From Hufsiella ginkgonis (GTDB taxonomy: Bacteria > Bacteroidota > Bacteroidia > Sphingobacteriales > Sphingobacteriaceae), in contig NZ_WVHS01000005.1 of the NCBI RefSeq assembly GCF_009834915.1, positions 124,001-188,000 of the forward strand: a stretch of 64,000 nt of DNA, in the 5' to 3' direction. Made by a program: the position numbers and the translations under genes. How positions within the stretch are numbered: the first letter of the stretch is position 1; each line of letters begins with the position of its first letter. Shown here piece after piece: positions 8,665-17,368 of this stretch. The notes beneath the pieces were generated by a model. The model was given only the letters and a program-made list of their open reading frames with translations. It made no database searches and was not told the origin of the DNA.

Positions 8665-8691
8665 CGGTAATCGCATTTTATCGTATTACCG
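8665..8691 (-). other. Short inverted repeat between two operon genes
   Basis: In the 75-nt gap between the WavE-methyltransferase gene and the 247-residue protein gene there is a 7-bp inverted repeat (CGGTAAT / ATTACCG) around a 13-nt loop. There is no T-run, so it is not an obvious terminator. It could be an mRNA processing or stability hairpin, at the only sizeable gap in the downstream part of the operon. Confidence 0.35.
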
Positions 8692-8703
8692 TGCGCCGCC
8701 TGT

Positions 8704-10098
8704 TTATTCGGCTACGGCGCTCAGGATCATCGTGTTCCACAAATAAAGTATACGGCCCCTGCCTTTGAAACCGGTTACCTTAAAACCTTGCTCCTGCAAT
8801 AACCGGGTGGCCATTTCCTGCGTCCAGAATTTTTTTATGCCGTTTTCAGACATCCGGTTTAGCTGCGTGCGCTTACGTCCGGTGATGCGTAGTATAAATT
8901 CTTTCGCAAGACCGTGGTACGAAATACATGCGATCAGCCGTCCGCCCTGGGGTAACAGGCGCTTACACTGGAGGATGAACTCCTTAGGATCGTCTATACG
9001 TTCGATCAGCCCGAAAAACAGGATCGTATTGACTGGCAGCGTGGTCTCGAGCCGGGGCGCTGCGGGATCTACTTTCATTCTCGTGCAGTTAACGCCCTTG
9101 GAGGCAAGGTATTTAGCCAGCGATCCATCATCATAGTCTAACGCAAGCACGGCAGCATCGGGCATGTTTTCCAGGAGCGGCCACAGCCCTTTAAGTAGCG
9201 AAAGCGCGTACAAAGTAAGGTTGCCATAGTTAAGCCTGGCTAATTTCTCCCGGTATGCCTGTACAAAGTACCTGTAGGTGCCGGCGCTCTCTTTATTCGT
9301 AGACCTGTGGTTGTAAGGTCCGGGCGTAAAATGAAAATAACCTGGTTTTATCACTCCGTCCATCGGTTTATCGCGCCATAGAATCTCATTCCAGATGGCA
9401 ACCGGCAGCGTAACTAACTTAGCATCGATGAATTTTTCCCACGTCGCAGACAGCCTGCCGGAAAAAAAGCTAAATGCAATGCGGTTAACAAGGGGATTAG
9501 TCAGTCTTTTCCGGTGATCGAACAGTGAAAAGTATTTTAACCCGAGGTCGAACGCGATCCCCGGATGATATAACTTCGGGTAACTGCCTGTAATAACTGA
9601 CAGGTAATCGTCAAGGACGCTGCACGTTCCGGCAAACACGAAATCACCCAGGTAAAACGGATGATAAAGTTCCGAAACGAGGAGCTTTTCCGGGCTCACG
9701 GGATCGGTCATCAGCCAATTCCAGAAGCTGTCCGGCATCTTCATATCCGTTCTTATCTTAACGACCATGTCGGAAGATTTTACCGGATACCTTTCTTTTA
9801 GAAACTCTACGCCTTGTTTCACGGCGTAATGATGTTTAAAACGATGATCGACATCCAGGGGGTAAGGCGATTCGAGCAGGATATTCGGTGCGGGGAAAAA
9901 CGGCGCCTCTGCAACCAAGTGCTCGTCGGACCTCCAGGTACAAACTACGAACTTAATACGGCGGCGTTCCAGTTGTGCGACATTAGCTATTACTGTGTTT
10001 ATCGCATTAAATCCCTCTATGGAATTATTCGGCCCCTGCCCGAAGGTAAGCAACGGTCCCTGGATAACGCAGAAGATATTTCTTGATTCCCCCTCCAT
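8704..10098 (-). CDS. Fusion protein: WavE-like domain plus C-terminal methyltransferase-like domain
   Basis: About 464 residues. The N-terminal 300 or so are WavE-like: FCVIQGPLLTFGQGPNNS, FVVCTWRSDEHLV and MVVKIRTDMKMPDSFW, matching the KTRTDQR region of the other WavE protein here. The last 160 residues resemble a class I methyltransferase: AAVLALDYDDGSLAKYL in the motif I position, an ILFFGLIERIDDP strand and LLPQGGRLIACISYHG. Motif I is weak (DYDDGS rather than GxGxG). The start at 10098 (MEGESRN) lies 4 nt after the Wzt stop; a longer frame start at 10185 would overlap wzt heavily. Confidence 0.78.
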   Translation of the reverse strand: MEGESRNIFCVIQGPLLTFGQGPNNSIEGFNAINTVIANVAQLERRRIKFVVCTWRSDEHLVAEAPFFPAPNILLESPYPLDVDHRFKHHYAVKQGVEFLKERYPVKSSDMVVKIRTDMKMPDSFWNWLMTDPVSPEKLLVSELYHPFYLGDFVFAGTCSVLDDYLSVITGSYPKLYHPGIAFDLGLKYFSLFDHRKRLTNPLVNRIAFSFFSGRLSATWEKFIDAKLVTLPVAIWNEILWRDKPMDGVIKPGYFHFTPGPYNHRSTNKESAGTYRYFVQAYREKLARLNYGNLTLYALSLLKGLWPLLENMPDAAVLALDYDDGSLAKYLASKGVNCTRMKVDPAAPRLETTLPVNTILFFGLIERIDDPKEFILQCKRLLPQGGRLIACISYHGLAKEFILRITGRKRTQLNRMSENGIKKFWTQEMATRLLQEQGFKVTGFKGRGRILYLWNTMILSAVAE

Positions 10099-10102
10099 AT
10101 TA

Positions 10103-11377
10103 TTATTTTTCAACGGCCCAATCCGGACGGAAAATACCCGCGCGCCCGCGCGACCTGGCGGTCTGGTATCGCCTGCCAAGGCCATTAACGTTCTCGAGCG
10201 AAAAATTAAGCGATCCTTCTGCGGTGATAATGCGCTTAATCATATGGATGCCCAGGTCGAACATGATCCTGTATGTACCGATCGCGAGCGTGTTTCCGGG
10301 GATCACAAATCGCTTGCTATATACACCGGGCGTTACCAGTTCCGGCGAATCGCTTTGCCTGTCGTCAAACTGTACATACGCCAATTCGTATCCAAATTCA
10401 GAATACAACGTAAACCCCACTATAAGGCCATGTACAGGTTTTAAAACTTCGAAGTTTACGCCGATCTCAAGGTCCGAATCCGTTTGGAAAAAATTAAACT
10501 CGTTTTTACAAACCACCCAGGTTTTGTGCAGCCTGATGTGCTCGTCGCCTTCATTGCCCTCCCATGCGGTATCGCCATTGAGCGGTTCGTCGTCAGCGTA
10601 GATCTTTACCGCAGTTTCCACGTCGCCGCTAAACCGCAGCTGCCCGTTATCCAGTACGATCGCATTATTGCAAAGCGTACTTATCGCGCTCATGTTGTGG
10701 CTCACAAACAGCACCGTACGACCTTCTCCTTTCGAAACATCCCCCATTTTACCGAGGCATTTTTTCTGAAATTCCACATCGCCTACAGCCAGCACTTCAT
10801 CTATCACCAGGATCTCTGAGCGGAGATGTGCCGCTACCGCAAAGGCAAGACGCACGTACATTCCTGATGAATAACGTTTTACGGGAGTATCTACATACCG
10901 CTCAACGCCCGAGAAGTCTACAATGGCATCAAATTGCGCCTGTATCTCCGATTTGCGCATTCCAAGGATCGCCCCGTTCAGGAAAATATTCTCCCTGCCG
11001 GTTAACTCGGGATGGAACCCGGTGCCAACTTCCAATAAGCTCGCAATACGTCCCCTGATCTTAATATTTCCATGCGTAGGTGAGGTGATCCGGCTCAATA
11101 TTTTCAGTAAGGTGCTTTTACCGGCCCCGTTCCTGCCGATAATTCCAACGGCGTCGCCCTGGTTAATCTCCATGCTGATGTCGCGAAGGCTCCAAACAAT
11201 ATCGCTTCCACCCTTAACGGTCCGGTCGTTTACTTCGCCGATCGTAAGGAAAGGGTCTTCTTTTCCGCGTAAGCGCGCCCACCAGCGTTCCAGGTCGCGG
11301 CTAATGGTGCCGGTACCGAAATCACCAAGTTGGTATGCTTTTGATAAGTTTTCGACTTTAATGGCGATCTCGCTCAT
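10103..11377 (-). CDS. wzt: Polysaccharide ABC exporter ATP-binding subunit, Wzt-like
   Basis: A 424-residue ATPase. Walker A is GIIGRNGAGKSTLLKIL, the signature is YSSGMYVRLAFAVA, and Walker B is ILVIDEVLAVGD, followed by the switch His in FVSHN. About 170 extra C-terminal residues (from about 255) form a beta-rich domain like the Wzt carbohydrate-binding domain, which in O-antigen systems recognises the chain end before export. That domain suggests a chain with a terminal modification, which fits the methyltransferases in the operon. It pairs with the permease at 11406-12275, 28 nt upstream. Confidence 0.92.
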   Translation of the reverse strand: MSEIAIKVENLSKAYQLGDFGTGTISRDLERWWARLRGKEDPFLTIGEVNDRTVKGGSDIVWSLRDISMEINQGDAVGIIGRNGAGKSTLLKILSRITSPTHGNIKIRGRIASLLEVGTGFHPELTGRENIFLNGAILGMRKSEIQAQFDAIVDFSGVERYVDTPVKRYSSGMYVRLAFAVAAHLRSEILVIDEVLAVGDVEFQKKCLGKMGDVSKGEGRTVLFVSHNMSAISTLCNNAIVLDNGQLRFSGDVETAVKIYADDEPLNGDTAWEGNEGDEHIRLHKTWVVCKNEFNFFQTDSDLEIGVNFEVLKPVHGLIVGFTLYSEFGYELAYVQFDDRQSDSPELVTPGVYSKRFVIPGNTLAIGTYRIMFDLGIHMIKRIITAEGSLNFSLENVNGLGRRYQTARSRGRAGIFRPDWAVEK

Positions 11378-11405
11378 AATGCTCTTATCATCTGTTAGTA
11401 GATCA

Positions 11406-12275
11406 TTAAACGGTATCTACGAAATTCTTCTCTACCTTATTAAAAATCACCAGGCCCAGCAGCAGGATGGCAAGGCTTGCCAGCACGCTGTACAAAAATG
11501 CACCGCTATAAAAATGCCCGGCATCCAGCACGCCGTATCTTAACGTTTCTATTACGCCTGTCATCGGGTTCAGGGAAACTATCGCCTTGTATTTAGGCGC
11601 GAGGTCTGCAAGCGGGTAAATAACCGGGGTAGCATACATAAACAGCTGCATACCGAAGGAAACCGCGAAAGCGAGATCGCGGTACTTGGTGGTCATTGCA
11701 GTAACGATCAGCCCCAACCCAAGTCCGAGGATAGCCATGATAAATACCACCACGGGAAAAAGCAGGATATATATATTAGGCGCAATATGCTTACCGTTTA
11801 TAAGATACCATAAGTACAATAAGACCATCAACACCAGCTGCATCCCGAATTTCACAAGATTGGACATCACGATACTCAGCGGCATGATAAGCCTGGGGAA
11901 ATACACTTTTCCGAACATCGCGGCATTGTCTCTGAAAACCGTCGAGGTCTTTACCAGGCAGTCGGAAAAATAGGTCCAGGCCACGATCCCGGTAAGGTAA
12001 AACAGCGGTGCAGGCGCCCCGTTGGTACCAAACTGTGCAAACTTATTAAATACCAGAGAGTAAATAAAAATGGTAAAGATCGGCTGAATAAAGAACCAGA
12101 GGGGCCCGAGCAGCGTCTGCTTGTAAAATGAAACGAAGTCGCGCCTTACCAATAACCAAAGCAGGTCGCGATAGTTCCATACATCCTTTAAATGCAGGTT
12201 GAAAATGTTTTCAGCTGGCTTTATCTCTAAGTCCCATGTATCTGTATGCGATTTACTTGCAGACTCTGTTTTCAT
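11406..12275 (-). CDS. wzm: Polysaccharide ABC exporter permease, Wzm-like
   Basis: About 289 residues with around six membrane segments, in the ABC-2 permease family of O-antigen and teichoic-acid exporters. It has the family N-terminal region WNYRDLLWLLVRRDF before the first membrane helix and PLWFFIQPIFTIFIYS. The start at 12275 (MKTESASK) follows a good ribosome site (AGGGGACA). A longer frame from 12413 would read through the Gly-Tyr repeat of wzc in another frame and is rejected. It moves the lipid-linked glycan across the inner membrane with Wzt. Confidence 0.92.
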   Translation of the reverse strand: MKTESASKSHTDTWDLEIKPAENIFNLHLKDVWNYRDLLWLLVRRDFVSFYKQTLLGPLWFFIQPIFTIFIYSLVFNKFAQFGTNGAPAPLFYLTGIVAWTYFSDCLVKTSTVFRDNAAMFGKVYFPRLIMPLSIVMSNLVKFGMQLVLMVLLYLWYLINGKHIAPNIYILLFPVVVFIMAILGLGLGLIVTAMTTKYRDLAFAVSFGMQLFMYATPVIYPLADLAPKYKAIVSLNPMTGVIETLRYGVLDAGHFYSGAFLYSVLASLAILLLGLVIFNKVEKNFVDTV

Positions 12276-12294
12276 GATCTTGTCCCCTGGCTGC

Positions 12295-14709
12295 TTAATC
12301 CTGGCTGCTTTTGCTCTTTCTTTTAAAAAAGCTTTTCTTTTCCTTGTCTCCGCTGGTATAGCCGTAACCATATCCATAACCATAGCCGTAACCGTAGCCA
12401 TAACCATAACCATAACCCTGGCCGATACCGAACACCCCTCTCGCTTTTAAGCCGTTAAATATGATATTGATATTCTTCAGCTCCTGGTTTACATACAACT
12501 GTTCTATCAGCTTCAGGTAATTCTTCGGGGTGTACTTGTGGCGCACCATGTATAGGGTGGCATCGCTATGCGCGTTCAGGATCTTGGCATCGGTAACAAG
12601 CCCGATCGGGGGTGAATCTATCAGGATAAAATCAAACTCATCGCGCAGCTTTTCTATCAGCATTTCGAGCCGGCCGTTCAGCATCAGCTCCGTAGGGTTG
12701 GGAGGGATCGCACCTGCCGGGAAAACCACCAGGTCCGGGACATTGAGACTTACCATAGGGATGGCAATTTCTTCGTAATTGGCCAAACCTGCCATGTAGT
12801 TACTGATACCGGGCTCGCGCTTAAGATTCAGCATCTTACTCACTTTTGGCTTGCGAAGGTCGAATTCCAGGAGGGCGATTTTCTTACCGGTAAGCGCGAT
12901 ACTTACGGCAAGGTTGATGCCCATAAAGCTTTTTCCTTCACCGGAAATCGAGGAGGTAACCAGGATCACCTTCTTATCGCCCTGGATCCCCACATAATTC
13001 AGCGACGTTCGCAATGCGCGGAGCTGCTCCGCAATGATCGTCCGCTTGCCATCTCTAATGACGAGGGTCTCGCCACTCTCATCGTTCATGATCTCCGCCA
13101 GTACCGGCGCCCCGGTGATCTTCTCAATATCGGCCCGGAACAGCACTTCCTGGTTATACTGCTCGCGGAGCAGCACGAATATCACCCCTGCAATCACCCC
13201 CACCGTAAGCGCCATCAGGTAAATGGTAACCGGTACGGGCTTCACCGGTGTACCGTTACCTTCCGCATAGTTTACAATGCGGCTTCCCGCTACGGCAGAT
13301 GCCTTAGAAAGGGAGGCTTCTTCTTTCTTTTGAAGCAGGAAGGTATAAATATCGTTCTTGATGCCTTGCTGGCGACTGATCTCCAGCAGCTCACGCTCCT
13401 TTTGAGGGACCGTTCTCATTAGCCCCTCGTTTTTCGCGTTTTCTTTGTTATAGCTCCTTTGGCGCAGCAGCAGCGCCTGCCGGGTGGAATTAATGTTCTC
13501 CAGCAAGCTAGGCTTCAGCTTCTCCAGTTCCTCCCTTACCGCGCGCACCGCCGGGGCGTTTTCCCCGGAGATCTGCAGCATACCCGCCAGCTGTTTCTCT
13601 AAATTATACATTTTCCCGATCAGTTCGCCAAGCATAGGGTCTGCGATCCCCGAAGCAGGTACCGCACTTGCTACTTTGGATCCCTTCTTCACGATGTATT
13701 GCTCCACCTGATCGAGCAACAGCAGCTGGATCTCCAGGTCAGAACGTTTCTGGTCGGTCTTTTCCACACTGCTCAGCACGCTGGCGCCTTCGGCAGAAAG
13801 GTTAATGATCCCTTCCCGCATGCGGTAGGTCTGCAGGTCGTTCTCTACTGCCGCCAGCTCTTTTGCGACGATCTTTAACCGCTCATCGAGGAAAGTAAGC
13901 GTATTAGCCACCATCTCGTTCTTGTCGAAAACACCTACTTTGTTATATACGGCGATCACGCTGTTCAGCTTGTCCTCGGCACGACGCGGCGAATCATCCG
14001 CCAGTTTAATGTTGATCAGGGATGATTGACGGCCTGCCGGCGCAACGGCGATCGATGCCATCAATCCGCGCGAAACGGCCTTTACGCTGCGCACCTGCAG
14101 GTAATACTCGCCGGGAAACTTATTGCCGGGCTCGGGAAATATCCCCGGGCCGGAAGATTCGATCTTAAAAGTGCCATAGGGCGTTTGCACCCAGCGGTCC
14201 ATCGGGTAAGGCTTCCCGTCGATCAGCAATACGTGTTTGGAAGACAACAGCTCGAAGCTTACCGGGATATTGCCGGAGTTGACCAGCAGGTCGGGATTCA
14301 TGGCGGTGAAAGTTACCGGCGCCGGGTAAATCAGTGCATCGCGCAATGTCCCCTTGTTATACACCTGTACATAGTACTTGGTCTCACGCGCCACCTGGTC
14401 CAGCAGCGTCCGCGATTTAAGCACTACGAGCTCGTTTTCAACGATCTTAGCCGAGCTCGAAACGCCCATAGCCTCGAGGATACTCGCTCCGTCGGTACCG
14501 CTTCGCTCGTCCTTTAATAAGATGGTCGCTCCTGCCTCATACAACGGCGTCTGGTAGTTGATATAGAAATACCCGATAGTTACCGAGATCACGATGGTAA
14601 TCACAAATATCGGCCAAAAAGGTAAATAACGGAAGGCCAGTATATTCAGCGCATTTTTCGAAGATGTTTGTTCAAATGGATCGTTACTTCTTTTCTCAGT
14701 AGATTTCAT
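12295..14709 (-). CDS. wzc: Wzc-like polysaccharide copolymerase and BY-type tyrosine autokinase
   Basis: An 804-residue protein with the full Wzc layout: N-terminal Wzz domain with a membrane helix (near residues 33-50), a long periplasmic coiled-coil region, a second helix (TIYLMALTVGVIAGVIFVLL), then a cytoplasmic BY-kinase. Walker A is SSISGEGKS (about 586-594), Walker A' is LLEFDLRKP, and Walker B is FILIDSPPIG (about 694-703). The tail carries Gln-(Gly-Tyr)10-Thr-Ser followed by a Lys-rich end, so ten Tyr lie in a row of dipeptides as probable autophosphorylation sites. It controls chain length and export together with the Wza-like protein 72 nt upstream. Confidence 0.94.
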   Translation of the reverse strand: MKSTEKRSNDPFEQTSSKNALNILAFRYLPFWPIFVITIVISVTIGYFYINYQTPLYEAGATILLKDERSGTDGASILEAMGVSSSAKIVENELVVLKSRTLLDQVARETKYYVQVYNKGTLRDALIYPAPVTFTAMNPDLLVNSGNIPVSFELLSSKHVLLIDGKPYPMDRWVQTPYGTFKIESSGPGIFPEPGNKFPGEYYLQVRSVKAVSRGLMASIAVAPAGRQSSLINIKLADDSPRRAEDKLNSVIAVYNKVGVFDKNEMVANTLTFLDERLKIVAKELAAVENDLQTYRMREGIINLSAEGASVLSSVEKTDQKRSDLEIQLLLLDQVEQYIVKKGSKVASAVPASGIADPMLGELIGKMYNLEKQLAGMLQISGENAPAVRAVREELEKLKPSLLENINSTRQALLLRQRSYNKENAKNEGLMRTVPQKERELLEISRQQGIKNDIYTFLLQKKEEASLSKASAVAGSRIVNYAEGNGTPVKPVPVTIYLMALTVGVIAGVIFVLLREQYNQEVLFRADIEKITGAPVLAEIMNDESGETLVIRDGKRTIIAEQLRALRTSLNYVGIQGDKKVILVTSSISGEGKSFMGINLAVSIALTGKKIALLEFDLRKPKVSKMLNLKREPGISNYMAGLANYEEIAIPMVSLNVPDLVVFPAGAIPPNPTELMLNGRLEMLIEKLRDEFDFILIDSPPIGLVTDAKILNAHSDATLYMVRHKYTPKNYLKLIEQLYVNQELKNINIIFNGLKARGVFGIGQGYGYGYGYGYGYGYGYGYGYTSGDKEKKSFFKRKSKSSQD
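12358..12417 (-). repeat. (Gly-Tyr)10 coding repeat in the wzc tail
   Basis: Sixty bases encode ten consecutive Gly-Tyr dipeptides. The codons are mixed (GGT, GGC, GGA with TAT, TAC), so the DNA is a degenerate hexamer repeat rather than a perfect microsatellite. That suggests selection for the peptide. It lies about 20 residues from the kinase C terminus, where BY-kinases carry their tyrosine cluster. Confidence 0.95.
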
Positions 14710-14781
14710 TCTGATATATTAGTTTTCCTGCCAATCGCGCAGGGTTATTACGGGGATCAGCCCATCTGGCATCATGCCCGG

Positions 14782-15531
14782 TTATTTAAGAAGCTGAAGG
14801 TAAATCACGACCAGGAATGAGATCGAGCTCAGGATAATGGAATAGAGCTGGAAACCGCGGTTCAGCGGCAATGATTTCTCCTTCACCGGCGGAACATAGA
14901 TCACATCCCCACTCTTAAGGAAGTAAAAATCTTTGCTGAAGACCTGGTCGTCAAGAAGGCTGAAGTGAGTAGTTACGCGCTGCCCGTTTTCCTCACGGAT
15001 GAGCATTACATCGTCGCGTTTAGCATAAAGGGTCAAGTCGCCAGCTGCGCCGATCGCCTCAAGTAATGTCATACGCTCACTCGGCATCGGTATCGCTCCC
15101 GGGCGTGCAATCTCCCCAAGCATGGTGATCTTGTAATTAACTACCCGCACCGATACGATAGGCTCTTTAGCAAGTTTATCTTCCAGGATTTTATTGGTGA
15201 TGGCGGTTGATAGTTCCGCTTTGGTTAATCCTTCGGCTTTAATGTTCCCCAGGAGCGGTAATTTTACCAAACCGCTTTCCTGTACCAGGTATTCGCCGGC
15301 TTTAGCTCCCCCGTTCAACGTTTCGGTCATAGACGGATCAAGCGTAGTGATCCAGATCTGCAGGACGTCGTTCTTGCCGATCACCGGTTGAAAAGATTGT
15401 ACCGAAGCCGGTGCGGAGCCATCTTTCAGGTTGCCAAAGTAGGTAAGCTTTTTGCTGCTGAGACAGGATGATAAACAGGCAATCGCGAGTCCGCAAAAAA
15501 ATATCGCAAGGCAATGAGAAATGCGTTTCAT
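14782..15531 (-). CDS. wza: Wza-like outer membrane polysaccharide export lipoprotein
   Basis: The 249 residues start with a signal peptide ending in a lipobox-like CLSSC. The polysaccharide export (PES) domain follows (VIGKNDVLQIWITTLDPSM), then one SLBB-type region (TMLGEIARPGAIPMPSERM), and a hydrophobic C-terminal helix (SIILSSISFLVVIYL). Such proteins form the outer-membrane exit channel for capsule or exopolysaccharide. At 249 residues it is shorter than E. coli Wza (about 380), as is common in Bacteroidota. It is the first gene of the operon; the promoter at 15603-15632 gives a leader of roughly 65 nt. Confidence 0.92.
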   Translation of the reverse strand: MKRISHCLAIFFCGLAIACLSSCLSSKKLTYFGNLKDGSAPASVQSFQPVIGKNDVLQIWITTLDPSMTETLNGGAKAGEYLVQESGLVKLPLLGNIKAEGLTKAELSTAITNKILEDKLAKEPIVSVRVVNYKITMLGEIARPGAIPMPSERMTLLEAIGAAGDLTLYAKRDDVMLIREENGQRVTTHFSLLDDQVFSKDFYFLKSGDVIYVPPVKEKSLPLNRGFQLYSIILSSISFLVVIYLQLLK

Positions 15532-15602
15532 TAAGTATTTATGTTTTTAAAGGGCTCACTAAGCTCAGATCCCACCGTTACACCACACCTGTAGCCTAGC
15601 CA

Positions 15603-15632
15603 CAAATTTAAAATTTTAAAATTATATCGCAA
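15603..15632 (-). promoter_or_regulatory. Predicted Bacteroidota promoter of the polysaccharide operon
   Basis: On the minus strand TTG (15632-15630) is followed after exactly 19 nt by TAAATTTG (15610-15603), a full match to the TAnnTTTG -7 element. Transcription would start about 65 nt upstream of the wza start codon. The surrounding DNA is AT-rich. Confidence 0.6.
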
Positions 15633-16102
15633 TTACTTTTGATCTTTTAAAAATTAGGGTGTCGAAAATTTGAAATTTGAAATAATTTTCAATTTCGCGT
15701 CCTTCCACAATATACTTTGCGAGGCAATTTCTTTGCCCGTCCGATAAGATAAAAAAACGTTAAATCTTCCTTTTAGGTATCGGCAGGAGGCCTTTTCAAT
15801 GTAAACCACATTTAGCCTTTTAAGCATAAGTTCATTTTGGGTTAAAAAAGCCCCGAAATCGCTAAAATAGCTCATTAGAAAAACCGCCGTTTCATTAAGG
15901 ATTTATTTACAGGCATAAACATGTATTAGCAAACAATTAAAAAAATACCGGCATGATAAAAAGTATACTAAAAGTGTAACTCCCAGAACTATTTGTGTTA
16001 AGAAGCGTTATATATGTAACTGATTATAAATCAAATAACAGTATTTAAAACGGGAGTGCTGTAAGGGTTTGCAATCGATTAAGCGAGCTACAACTTTATA
16101 TC
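15633..16102. other. AT-rich intergenic region upstream of the polysaccharide operon
   Basis: This stretch of about 470 nt between the operon promoter and the small membrane-protein gene has no gene I can support. It includes A/T-rich near-repeats (AATTTGAAATTTGAAATAATTT around 15667-15688) and one 73-codon ATG frame (15654-15875, minus) with no recognisable family. It is likely regulatory DNA for the operon. Confidence 0.4.
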
Positions 16103-16249
16103 ATGAAAGCGACTAACAATATCCGGAATTCAGACGGCACACGTAAATTCTTCATTTTCAACCACGAACTTATCGCCTTTATAATCGGGAATGCCCTTGT
16201 TCTTGGGTTTTTCATGACGGTACTGGCTATCGTGATCTCCCTGAGATAG
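16103..16249 (+). CDS. 48-residue single-span membrane protein, paralogue A
   Basis: An ATG at 16103 opens a 48-codon frame ending in TAG at 16247-16249. About 20 polar N-terminal residues are followed by one hydrophobic span starting LIAFIIGNALVLGFF. It aligns without gaps to the 48-residue protein at 18318-18464: both have A-F-I-I-G-N at residues 25-30, V-L at 33-34 and F-F at 36-37, plus Asn20. Equal length and gapless similarity in two unlinked frames is strong evidence that both are real genes. I do not recognise the family. It converges on the nucleotide-sugar dehydrogenase with 4 nt between their ends. The function is unknown. Confidence 0.72.
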   Translation: MKATNNIRNSDGTRKFFIFNHELIAFIIGNALVLGFFMTVLAIVISLR

Positions 16250-16253
16250 GGGC

Positions 16254-17135
16254 CTATTTCTCCATAGGAATAATATCCGGGTGAACGGTATATAAGATGT
16301 CCAGATCTTTGCCGCTGGCCTCGAGCAGTGAAATGTTCTTCGCCTGGATGGCCGACAGCATGCCTAAACCAACCTCATCCCCGAAGGCCTTATAGAACGT
16401 TGTGAAAGCAGAAAAGTCTTTAATAAAACACGGTCCGCCTGCGCCGCGTCCATTTTTGTGAACCGGGTTAAGGTATTGCAGTTCACTGTCAGGATAAGCT
16501 GCGGCCATGGCTGTTCTCACTTCCTCCCAGTTACCACCCGTCTGTTGACTAATATCGTAAAGCATGTTGTTAAAAACGATGCGAAGGTACCCGCCGGCAT
16601 TGTGTGCATATTTAATAAGCTCGGCGTTGGCCGCTAAGCACACCGAGGTATAGGGAGCGGACGGCAATACTTCCAGTACCCGTGTTGCAGCTTGCTGGTA
16701 ACCTTCGTCGTCAAACGGGATCCCGATAATATTTCTTTTCGGATAAGCTGCGTCATGATCGGCCGTAGCTACTGATAGAAACTCCGGGGAATGAAGCACT
16801 ATGATCTGCGGATTTTCCTGCTGCAGCATCCGTGTCGTTCCCGGCAGCACGGTAGATTTTATTACCGCGATCTTCCCCGTCCCAACAAGCTGCAGTACTT
16901 CCCGAAGAATAGTATAGCTGGCCCCGTGCTGCTCTGTAGGAGTAGGGACAGCGATAAATACGATGTCGCAGTCGCCTATCAGGGATTTATTTGCGCTGAA
17001 TTGCGGCTCGAGGGAATAACATACGGGCTGTAGTCCCCGGGAACTAAAGTCCTTCGCATAACTTGCACCTACCCACCCGGTACCTATGATCCCGATAGCC
17101 GGCTTATCACCGTTCAACAATACTGCATCATTCAT
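16254..17135 (-). CDS. Short UDP-glucose/GDP-mannose dehydrogenase family protein
   Basis: About 293 residues. The N-terminal NAD fold has IGIIGTGWVGASYAKDF, then VFIAVPTPT and STVLPGTT. The central domain keeps the conserved Lys and Asn region AELIKYAHN and the catalytic Cys loop GGPCFIKD (usually GGxCFPKD). The chain ends about 50 residues after the Cys, so the C-terminal UDP-binding domain of normal enzymes (390-450 residues) is absent. I chose the ATG at 17135; a TTG at 17148-17150 is the only upstream option. It may be a reduced sugar dehydrogenase or a homologue of changed function. Its neighbour is a UDP-glucuronate-epimerase-like gene transcribed divergently. Confidence 0.82.
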   Translation of the reverse strand: MNDAVLLNGDKPAIGIIGTGWVGASYAKDFSSRGLQPVCYSLEPQFSANKSLIGDCDIVFIAVPTPTEQHGASYTILREVLQLVGTGKIAVIKSTVLPGTTRMLQQENPQIIVLHSPEFLSVATADHDAAYPKRNIIGIPFDDEGYQQAATRVLEVLPSAPYTSVCLAANAELIKYAHNAGGYLRIVFNNMLYDISQQTGGNWEEVRTAMAAAYPDSELQYLNPVHKNGRGAGGPCFIKDFSAFTTFYKAFGDEVGLGMLSAIQAKNISLLEASGKDLDILYTVHPDIIPMEK

Positions 17136-17368
17136 AGACGTTTTTAACAAAATGCCGCTTCCCGTGTTTTTGAGTCTTCAAAATTACTAAAATAACAATA
17201 CCGGTTAACCGGCACGGTAATAAATCGATAATAGCTGTTACTAACTACGTTATTACAACGTCATACGGTTGCGTGCTATCGAGTTTTGTCACCGCAATGA
17301 AAACTTAACACTACGGGGCTCGTTTATCACGGAGGTTAACAGGAATTTCCCCAATTTTGCTTCGTACC

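Noticed and set aside
12276-12413. 46-residue N-terminal extension of the ABC permease (Met/Val-rich)
   Set aside because: It is the Gly-Tyr repeat of wzc read in another frame; the ATG at 12275 has a good ribosome site and the family N terminus.
12358-12417. Regular short repeats that could suggest a CRISPR or VNTR locus
   Set aside because: The units are 6 nt with no spacers and code for the Gly-Tyr tail of wzc.
15654-15875. 73-codon ATG frame on the minus strand upstream of the wza promoter
   Set aside because: It lies in AT-rich DNA with no recognised family or ribosome site, and near-repeats fill its end. It could be real, but I cannot support it as a gene.
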